A stretch of DNA of 11,575 nucleotides from Synergistaceae bacterium (GTDB lineage: Bacteria > Synergistota > Synergistia > Synergistales > Aminobacteriaceae). Numbering within the stretch: the first letter of the stretch is position 1; each line of letters begins with the position of its first letter. Where the stretch lies: contig WRKN01000067.1 of NCBI GenBank assembly GCA_009778055.1, forward strand, positions 1-11,575, read 5' to 3'. Under the pieces are notes generated by a model. The model searched no databases and had not been told where the DNA came from. It saw only the letters and a list, made by a program, of their open reading frames with translations. This document shows positions 6,124 to 11,575 of this stretch, in pieces. A program made the translations under genes and the position numbers.

Positions 6124-7611
6124 ATGTCAAACATGTTGAAAATGTCCGACTTTACGCCGGTGATAGGCATTGAAATCCATATACAGTTGAAGACGAAATC
6201 CAAGATGTTCTGCGCCTGTCCGGCCGATTATTCGGGCGACGAGCCAAACTCCCGCATATGTCCCGTCTGCATGGGGCTTCCCGGTTCGCTTCCCGTTCTG
6301 AACAGGGCGGTCGTGCATCAGGGTATGCTGGCCGGCATGGCCTTGAACTGCGCGGTGCAGCCGGTCACGTTTTTTTCCCGCAAGGCGTACTACTATCCCG
6401 ACCTGCCTAAGGGGTTCCAGACCTCCGGGTGCGACATGCCCATAGCGGTAAACGGCTGGCTGGAAATCAAGGACGACGCCGGAAATCCCAAGAAAATACG
6501 AATCCACTGCCTGCATATTGAGGAGGACGTGGGCAAGCTGCTTCACAGCGCGTCCGATGGGCGGCTGGAAGGGGCCGACGCGTCCTATGTGGACTACAAC
6601 CGCGCCGGGCTGCCGCTCGCGGAGATAGTTTCGGAGCCTGACGTTTCCTCGGCCCGCGAGGCGGTGGAGTACGTCACCGCGCTGCGGCGGCGCGTCCGTT
6701 ACGCCGGGGCGTCGGATGTGGACCTGGAAAAAGGAATGATGCGCTTCGACGCCAACGTGTCCATGAAATGCGCTGACGGCCGATGGGGCCGCAAAGTCGA
6801 GGTCAAGAACATGAACTCGTTCCGCGCGCTCGAGCGGGCGATAGAGTACGAGATCAAACGCCAGAGGAAAATAATGGAGGACGGCGGCGAAGTGCTGCCG
6901 GAAACCCGTCACTGGAACGACGCCAAGGGGGTTACAACCGCCTCGCGCGTTAAGGCGTCCGCCCGTAAATTCATGATGGAGCCTGACCTTCCCCCTCTGG
7001 TCGTCACGCCGGATTGGGTGGAGGAGGCTCGCGCTTCTCTGCCGGAGATGCCGAACGAAAAGACTGCGCGCTACGTTGAGGACATGGGGCTTTCCGAGGC
7101 GGACGCGGCGGTTTTGACGGACTCCATCGACGTGGCGAGGTATTTTGAGGGCTGCGTCGATGCCGGAGCAAACCCAGCCAGGGCGGGAAACTGGGTGAGG
7201 ACGGAAGTCCTGCGCGTCGTTAACGAAAAGCGCTGCGGCGCTGATGAACTCACGGTAAAACCGGCCTCTCTTGCCGAGTTGATTTGCCGCATTGACGATG
7301 GCAGGCTGTCCACCACTCTTGCAAAAAGAGTATTTGAGGCAATGCTGGATGGTTTGACGGTTGACGAGGCCTTGAAAAAAAGCGGCGCGGCGGAGGGAGA
7401 GGTCGGCGCGGACGCCCTGGGGGAACTGGTACGCGCGACGCTGGCGGCCAACCCCGACGTGGTTGAGGAAATCAAATCCGACAAACTGGACAAAAATACA
7501 AAAGGCAAAAAAATAAAATTTTTACAGGGGCTTGTCATGAAGGAGACAAGGGGACAGGCCCGCCCGGATGAGGTATCAAAAATTATTGAATCTGCGTTGA
7601 ATCTGCGTTAA
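6124..7611 (+). CDS. gatB: Asp-tRNA(Asn)/Glu-tRNA(Gln) amidotransferase subunit B
   Basis: GatB phosphorylates the side chain of misacylated Asp-tRNA(Asn) or Glu-tRNA(Gln) and replaces the phosphate with ammonia. About 495 residues, normal length. Visible family signatures: VIGIEIHIQLKTKSK, a four-Cys zinc-type cluster (CAC...CPVC), YYYPDLPKGFQ, LHIEEDVGK, DYNRAGLPLAEIVSEPD, RFDANVS and VKNMNSF, then the helical and YqeY-like tRNA-binding tail. The metal- and ATP-site residues therefore look intact. The usual DYRYFPEPD motif is replaced by RKFMMEPD (281-288), two residues shorter. Start: ATG 6115 overlaps the gatA TGA (ATGA), but AGAGGAG (6108-6114) abuts it, so ATG 6124, with 9-base spacing, is more likely. 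Further in-frame ATGs are at 6133 and 6142. AACATGT/ACATGTT (6121-6137) can form a 7-bp hairpin over the start. The EF-G-like gene follows after 34 bases. Confidence 0.93.
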   Translation: MSNMLKMSDFTPVIGIEIHIQLKTKSKMFCACPADYSGDEPNSRICPVCMGLPGSLPVLNRAVVHQGMLAGMALNCAVQPVTFFSRKAYYYPDLPKGFQTSGCDMPIAVNGWLEIKDDAGNPKKIRIHCLHIEEDVGKLLHSASDGRLEGADASYVDYNRAGLPLAEIVSEPDVSSAREAVEYVTALRRRVRYAGASDVDLEKGMMRFDANVSMKCADGRWGRKVEVKNMNSFRALERAIEYEIKRQRKIMEDGGEVLPETRHWNDAKGVTTASRVKASARKFMMEPDLPPLVVTPDWVEEARASLPEMPNEKTARYVEDMGLSEADAAVLTDSIDVARYFEGCVDAGANPARAGNWVRTEVLRVVNEKRCGADELTVKPASLAELICRIDDGRLSTTLAKRVFEAMLDGLTVDEALKKSGAAEGEVGADALGELVRATLAANPDVVEEIKSDKLDKNTKGKKIKFLQGLVMKETRGQARPDEVSKIIESALNLR

Positions 7612-7623
7612 ATACGCGTTGAA
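7591..7623 (+). repeat. Three tandem 11-bp repeats across the gatB stop codon
   Basis: Three imperfect head-to-tail copies: TCTGCGTTGAA (7591-7601), TCTGCGTTAAA (7602-7612) and TACGCGTTGAA (7613-7623). The gatB stop TAA (7609-7611) is in the second copy. Since 11 is not a multiple of three, each copy is read in a different frame, and gain or loss of a copy would change the gatB end and its distance to the next gene. Confidence 0.7.
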
Positions 7624-7645
7624 TTTAAACTAGGAGGATTTTGGA

Positions 7646-9733
7646 ATGGGATCACGTCAGCCTGAGAACACCAGGAGTTTTGCGCTGGCCGCGCACGGCG
7701 GAGCCGGAAAAACCGCGCTGGCCGAGGCCATGCTTTTCTGCAACGGTCAGATTTCCCGTATGGGAAAGGCGGAGTCGGGCAATACGGTCAGCGACTTCAG
7801 CATCGAGGAACAAAAACGCCAGATATCCATAGGAGCGTCGCTCCTGACGATGGAGCGGGGAGGCAAAACTGTTTTCGCGCTGGACGCCCCCGGCTTCGCG
7901 GACTTCACCAGTGAAATGAGCGCGTCGATACGCGTCGCCGACACAACGCTGCTGCTGGTCAGCGCGGTTGACGGGGTGGAAGTCCAGACCGGCAGGGCCT
8001 GGGAATACACGGTCGAGAACAACGCTCCGGTGGTGTTTTATATTTCCAAAATGGATCGCGAAAACGCGGACTTTGCCAAGGTGCTGGAAGACATAAAAGG
8101 GCAGTTCTCGCCGAACGCGCTTCCCGTGTTTCTTCCCATCGGCGCGGCGGCGTCCTTCAAGGGCGTGGTGGACGTGTTGAAGGGTAAGGCGTACACATAC
8201 ACGCTGGACGGAAGCGGCAAGTTCACGGAAGGCGACGTGCCGGCGGACATGGCGGACGCGGCGGCGGCAGCCAAAGAAGCCCTGACGGAGGCCGCCGTGG
8301 AAATGGACGACGCGCTCATGGAGCGCTACCTGGACGGAGAGGCCGTCAGTGACGCGGATCTGACGAGAACCATCCGGGCCGCCATAGCGGGGAGGCGCAT
8401 AATGCCGGTTCTTACCGGATCGGCCACGGCCAACGCGGGGGTTCATCAGCTTCTGAACTTCATCGTGGATTACTTCCCGTCGCCGGTGGATCGCGGGGCG
8501 GTCAAGGCCGAAAAGGGAGACTCGCTTGTCGAGGTCGCGCCCGACGTTTCATCCCCGTTCTCCGCCCTTTGCTTCAAGATCATGGTGGACCCGTACGTTG
8601 GCAAGTTGTCGTTCATCAGGGTCTACTCCGGGAAAATGTCGTCCGACGGGAGTTCCGTATATAACGTCAAGAAGAGCGAGGATGAGCGCATCAGCACGTT
8701 CAAGTTCATGACAGGCAAGGAAGGCAGAGACGTAAAAGAAATAGTGGCCGGCGACATACTGGCTATACCTAAACTGCAGAGCACCAAAGTGGGGCATACT
8801 CTGGCGGTGAAGGGAGGGGCCTCGTACGTATTCCCGCATATCGAGTTCCCGCCGCCGGTTTACAGCGTGGCCGTCGTCGCCAAGTCCCGCGCGGACGAGG
8901 ATAAGCTGGGCAACGCCATATCCAAGACGCTGGAGGAAGACCGCAGCCTCACGTTCGAGAAAAACTCGGAGACCAACGACAACGTCCTGTCCGGCATGGG
9001 TGACATGCACATCGACATAGTCCTGGCCAAGATGAAGGAGAGATACGGAGTCGAGCTGGACACCAAGACGCCGCAGGTCCCCTACCGCGAGACGATAAAG
9101 AAGACGTCCGAGGCCCAGGGCAAGCACAAAAAGCAAAGCGGCGGCCGCGGGCAGTACGGCGACGTCAGCATACGCTACTTCCCATTGGAGCGCGGGGCCG
9201 GGTTCGAGTTCGTAGATAAGATAGTGGGCGGCGCCATACCCAATAACTACATCCCGGCCGTCGAAAAAGGCCTGCGCGAGTACATGAAGAAGGGCCCTCT
9301 GGCCGGTTTCCCGGTCGTGGATTTCAAGGCGGAGCTTTTCTTCGGCTCGTACCACGACGTTGACAGCTCTGAAATGTCGTTCAAGCTGGCCACGCGCCTT
9401 TCGTTCAAAAAGGGAATAATGGACGCCATGCCGGTGCTGCTGGAGCCGATAATGAACGTGGAGGTCATAGTGCCGGATCAGTACATGGGAGACGTCATGG
9501 GCGACTTTAACGGACGGCGCGGCCGCGTTATGGGTATGGAAGCGCGCGGGCGCCTGCAGGTCGTCAAGGCTCAGGCTCCTCTGGCGGAGATGTTCCGCTA
9601 TGCCATCATCCTGCGCTCCATGACCTCCGGCCAGGGGAATTTCTCGATGATCCACTCCCATTACGAAGAGGTTCCGGCCGACATCACCAAAAAGGTTATC
9701 GCGGCCCATAAACAGGAAGAAGAGGAAGAATAG
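7646..9733 (+). CDS. EF-G-2 type translational GTPase (elongation factor G paralogue)
   Basis: A 695-residue EF-G-like GTPase with the full domain set: G domain, domain II, and domains III-V including a domain IV-type segment (KKQSGGRGQYGDV) and the C-terminal LLEPIMNVEV and GRRGRVMGME region. The P-loop is AHGGAGKT (16-23). Three G-motif features differ from canonical EF-G: switch I reads RQISI for RGITI; switch II reads DAPGFADF (80-87), with Phe84 instead of the catalytic His; and the NKMD motif is SKMD (134-137). From memory, Thermus thermophilus EF-G-2 has a similar switch II with Tyr, so this is probably a class trait. It is therefore unlikely to be the main EF-G (fusA), which is normally in the str operon beside rpsL/rpsG/tuf. 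Start ATG 7646 has AGGAGG (7632-7637) at ideal spacing. The protein ends in five glutamates. Co-directional and 34 bases from gatB, so probably co-transcribed. Exact role unknown. Confidence 0.9.
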   Translation: MGSRQPENTRSFALAAHGGAGKTALAEAMLFCNGQISRMGKAESGNTVSDFSIEEQKRQISIGASLLTMERGGKTVFALDAPGFADFTSEMSASIRVADTTLLLVSAVDGVEVQTGRAWEYTVENNAPVVFYISKMDRENADFAKVLEDIKGQFSPNALPVFLPIGAAASFKGVVDVLKGKAYTYTLDGSGKFTEGDVPADMADAAAAAKEALTEAAVEMDDALMERYLDGEAVSDADLTRTIRAAIAGRRIMPVLTGSATANAGVHQLLNFIVDYFPSPVDRGAVKAEKGDSLVEVAPDVSSPFSALCFKIMVDPYVGKLSFIRVYSGKMSSDGSSVYNVKKSEDERISTFKFMTGKEGRDVKEIVAGDILAIPKLQSTKVGHTLAVKGGASYVFPHIEFPPPVYSVAVVAKSRADEDKLGNAISKTLEEDRSLTFEKNSETNDNVLSGMGDMHIDIVLAKMKERYGVELDTKTPQVPYRETIKKTSEAQGKHKKQSGGRGQYGDVSIRYFPLERGAGFEFVDKIVGGAIPNNYIPAVEKGLREYMKKGPLAGFPVVDFKAELFFGSYHDVDSSEMSFKLATRLSFKKGIMDAMPVLLEPIMNVEVIVPDQYMGDVMGDFNGRRGRVMGMEARGRLQVVKAQAPLAEMFRYAIILRSMTSGQGNFSMIHSHYEEVPADITKKVIAAHKQEEEEE

Positions 9734-9752
9734 GCGGTGGGTGACGAGAAAT

Positions 9753-9795
9753 GGTCCGCGGGCGGTAAAACGCGACTTTTAACCGCCCGCAGACC
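9753..9795 (+). terminator. Strong hairpin between the EF-G-like gene and pncB
   Basis: GGTC (9753-9756) pairs with GACC (9792-9795); after a C/A mismatch GCGGGCGGT (9758-9766) pairs with ACCGCCCGC (9782-9790); then AAAA (9767-9770) pairs with TTTT (9777-9780) past one bulged A, with a 6-base loop. This makes about 17 pairs. There is no T-run after it, so it is either a weak or factor-assisted terminator, or a structure in the pncB leader, whose start codon is 30 bases downstream. I favour transcript 3'-end formation but cannot separate the two. Confidence 0.5.
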
Positions 9796-9825
9796 GCTCG
9801 CCGCTGTCCACCGTCTTTTATCGTT

Positions 9826-11304
9826 ATGACAATAGCTGCGGACAACGCTTTCTGGTGCGATTTTTATCACCTGACCATGGCTCAGAGCCTGTTCCTGGAC
9901 GGGGAGGGCGATAAGGACGAGACCTTCGAAATGTTTGTCCGAAAAAAACCGTTCGGAGGAGCCTACATTGTGGCGGCCGGCCTTGGTCCTGTGTTGTCGT
10001 GGCTGCGCGGCTGGGGGTACGACGAAGACAGCGTCGGGTACCTGCGCGCCCAACGCGCCAATGGGGTTCCCGTATTCCACGAGCCTTTTTTGGACATGCT
10101 CGGCTCCGCCTCGCTTGAACTTACCATAGACGCCTTTCCCGAAGGCGAACTTATTTTCCCCAACGAGCCCTTTGTCCGCGTGACAGGCCCCGCCTGGCAG
10201 TGCAGCGTGGTCGAAAGCGCGTTTTTGAACGGTATCAATTCCGCCTCTCTCATCGCAACGAAAGCCAGCCGCATTATGGAGGCTTCGCGGGGCAAGGGAG
10301 TGATGGAATTTGGCCTGAGGCGCTCCAACGACCGCGGCGGCCTGCTCTCTACCAGATCGGCGGCAGTTGGCGGGTTCATGGTTACTTCCAACGTGGACGC
10401 CGCTCGCAAATACGGCCTCAAAGCGGCCGGCACCCACGCTCATTCCTTCGTTATGCACTATGACAGCGAACTTGCGGCCTTCGAGGCTTGGCTTATCCAT
10501 AATCCCAACAACGCCACGCTGCTGGTGGACAGTTACGACGCGCTGGAAGGCGTGACGAACGCTATAAAGGCCAGCAAATCCACCGGCGTTCCTTTGGAGG
10601 GCGTACGGCTGGACTCCGGCGACCTCGCGTACTTCAGCAAAGCCGCCCGGGAAATTTTAGACGCGGCCGGGTTCTATGAAACAAAAATAGTCGTTTCCGG
10701 CGACCTGGACGAGTACATCATAGCCGACCTGCTGACGGTTCAAAAGGCGCCGATAGACGTGTTCGGCGTGGGCACGAAACTCGTCGTGCCGGAAACCGCT
10801 CTGGGAGGAGTTTACAAGCTCAAGGTCACCTCGGGGGAAAGCCGCATCAAGGTATCCGAGGATCCGGCTAAAACGACCATACCCGGCGCGACCGAGGTTA
10901 TCCGGCTGCTCTCTCCGTGCGCGGAGCGCTTCGTGGGCGACGTGATAGCCGAGGCGGGGGAGGCGGGTAAAGCGGGTAAAGAAGGTAAAAAACTCCCGTC
11001 GCGCGGACGCCTGGAACGGGATATGGAGTCAGTGAATATGAAAAGCGGCGTTTTGAAAACCTTTGGCAAGGGCACGGCTTTTTATAAACCGATGACCCGC
11101 GTAATGAGCGCAGGCGTCCTCACGGGCGGACACGAGTCCAGGTCTCTGGCCGAGATAGCGGAGGCCGCGCGCAAAAACCTGGCGGCCCTCGATTCCGAAC
11201 ACAAGCGCCTGCTCAATCCCCACCTGTATGTCGCCGGTTTGGAGCGGAGCCTCTACGACAAGCGCGGGAAAATGATACGCGCGCTGCATCATTTCTCCGG
11301 TTAA
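9826..11304 (+). CDS. pncB: Nicotinate phosphoribosyltransferase (NAD salvage)
   Basis: Makes nicotinate mononucleotide from nicotinate and PRPP with ATP hydrolysis, the entry step of the Preiss-Handler route to NAD, in the cytoplasm. 492 residues, typical. Family marks: DFYHLTMAQ near the N-terminus (12-20), FGLRRSNDRGG (162-172), GTHAHSF (202-208) with His206 as the likely phosphorylated histidine, GVRLDSGDLA (259-268) and FGVGTKL (313-319) for phosphate binding. Residues 376-389 (EAG EAG KAG KEG KK) are a low-complexity insert in a surface region between conserved parts. Start: ATG 9826 is needed to keep the conserved N-terminal motif and no in-frame GTG lies just upstream, yet there is no Shine-Dalgarno sequence before it. 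The preceding 92-bp gap holds a hairpin. Probably its own unit or a read-through member of the gat transcript. No other NAD genes are adjacent. Confidence 0.93.
   Translation: MTIAADNAFWCDFYHLTMAQSLFLDGEGDKDETFEMFVRKKPFGGAYIVAAGLGPVLSWLRGWGYDEDSVGYLRAQRANGVPVFHEPFLDMLGSASLELTIDAFPEGELIFPNEPFVRVTGPAWQCSVVESAFLNGINSASLIATKASRIMEASRGKGVMEFGLRRSNDRGGLLSTRSAAVGGFMVTSNVDAARKYGLKAAGTHAHSFVMHYDSELAAFEAWLIHNPNNATLLVDSYDALEGVTNAIKASKSTGVPLEGVRLDSGDLAYFSKAAREILDAAGFYETKIVVSGDLDEYIIADLLTVQKAPIDVFGVGTKLVVPETALGGVYKLKVTSGESRIKVSEDPAKTTIPGATEVIRLLSPCAERFVGDVIAEAGEAGKAGKEGKKLPSRGRLERDMESVNMKSGVLKTFGKGTAFYKPMTRVMSAGVLTGGHESRSLAEIAEAARKNLAALDSEHKRLLNPHLYVAGLERSLYDKRGKMIRALHHFSG
10951..10986 (+). repeat. Four tandem 9-nt repeats inside pncB
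   Basis: Four degenerate 9-base units, GAGGCGGGG, GAGGCGGGT, AAAGCGGGT and AAAGAAGGT, follow one another and encode Glu/Lys-Ala/Glu-Gly triplets, ending in Lys-Lys. The unit length keeps the frame, so copy number can change without breaking the enzyme. The insert lies about 60 residues after the GVGTKL phosphate-binding motif, outside recognised catalytic motifs. Confidence 0.7.
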
Positions 11305-11320
11305 CTTTTGGCGGCAGTGG

Positions 11321-11349
11321 TAGACAAAAGCAAAAAGACGTGGCATAAT
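11321..11349 (+). promoter_or_regulatory. Sigma-70-type promoter of the tRNA-Met pair
   Basis: TAGACA (11321-11326) and CATAAT (11344-11349) are separated by exactly 17 bases, each one mismatch from the TTGACA and TATAAT consensus. Transcription would start near 11356, giving a leader of about 27 bases before the first tRNA. This is the best-formed promoter in the window and starts 16 bases after the pncB stop. Confidence 0.7.
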
Positions 11350-11382
11350 TAGTTCTGCCTTTAATTGGCAGTGTTCCGACGT

Positions 11383-11461
<79 letters not shown>

Positions 11462-11483
11462 ATTGAAAATCAAAATATGAAAA

Positions 11484-11560
11484 GGCGGCATAGCTCAGAT
11501 GGCTAGAGCACGCGGTTCATACCCGCGGTGTCACTGGTTCGACTCCAGTTGCCGCCACCA
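11484..11560 (+). tRNA. Elongator tRNA-Met (CAT)
   Basis: A complete 77-base cloverleaf with encoded CCA, 24 bases after the initiator tRNA. Acceptor GGCGGCA/TGCCGCC is fully paired, so it is not an initiator. The D stem is GCTC/GAGC, anticodon stem CGCGG/CCGCG with loop TTCATAC and anticodon CAT at 11518-11520, and T arm ACTGG-TTCGACT-CCAGT. The body resembles bacterial elongator Met tRNAs rather than the lysidine-modified Ile-CAT tRNA, although both have CAT. It is probably co-transcribed with the tRNA before it; the end of the transcript lies beyond the window. Confidence 0.93.
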
Positions 11561-11575
11561 GTTTTTATAAAGCAT

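Noticed and set aside
8549..9709. 386-residue open frame on the minus strand opposite the EF-G-like gene
   Set aside because: It is a mirror of a strongly conserved gene in GC-rich sequence; the peptide is rich in His, Arg and Val with no recognisable domain, and no ribosome site precedes it.
11484..11560. tRNA-Ile with lysidine-modified CAT anticodon
   Set aside because: The acceptor and anticodon arms resemble bacterial elongator Met tRNAs, such as that of Bacillus subtilis recalled from memory, more than Ile-CAT tRNAs. Some doubt remains without a profile search.

Overview
The window is bacterial, reads almost entirely on the + strand, and most likely comes from a member of the Synergistota (Synergistetes). 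The main clue is the C-terminus of the large secreted glycosidase at 1072-4365. It ends in Ser-Ser-Gly-Gly-Cys-Asn-Ala-Gly, a short hydrophobic stretch and Arg-Arg-Arg, which I recognise from memory as the Synergist-CTERM type of sorting signal. The gatCAB operon, the EF-G-2 type GTPase and the tRNA sequences fit this but do not prove it. Most of the window is GC-rich; the first gene is visibly more AT-rich.

Layout. (1) 1-915: the 3' part of a family GT4 glycosyltransferase, cut by the window edge and followed by a clean intrinsic terminator (951-975). (2) 1072-4365: a monocistronic secreted GH115-type alpha-glucuronidase with a signal peptide and the C-terminal sorting tail, followed by a hairpin (4372-4399). 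(3) 4472-9733: a tight run of gatC, gatA, gatB and an EF-G-like GTPase. GatC/A/B form the Asp/Glu-tRNA amidotransferase; the fourth gene is an EF-G paralogue of the EF-G-2 class. (4) A 92-bp gap holding a strong hairpin, then 9826-11304: nicotinate phosphoribosyltransferase (NAD salvage), which has no visible ribosome binding site. (5) A well-spaced promoter and two tandem CAT-anticodon tRNAs: initiator tRNA-fMet (11383-11459) and elongator tRNA-Met (11484-11560).

The most unusual signal is in gatA. The frame is intact and the nucleophile serine and catalytic lysine are present. However, exactly 23 residues are missing between them, including the Gly-Gly-Ser-Ser-Gly-Gly loop, and valine sits where the catalytic cis-serine belongs. 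Two more short in-frame deletions lie near the C-terminus, one beside the glutamine-binding aspartate position, which reads asparagine. GatB keeps its kinase/transamidase residues but lacks the normally near-invariant DYRYFPEPD motif. Together this suggests a GatCAB that has lost glutaminase activity and may use free ammonia, which is plausible in an amino-acid-fermenting lineage. That last step is inference.

No CRISPR array, insertion sequence, prophage or toxin-antitoxin module is visible.
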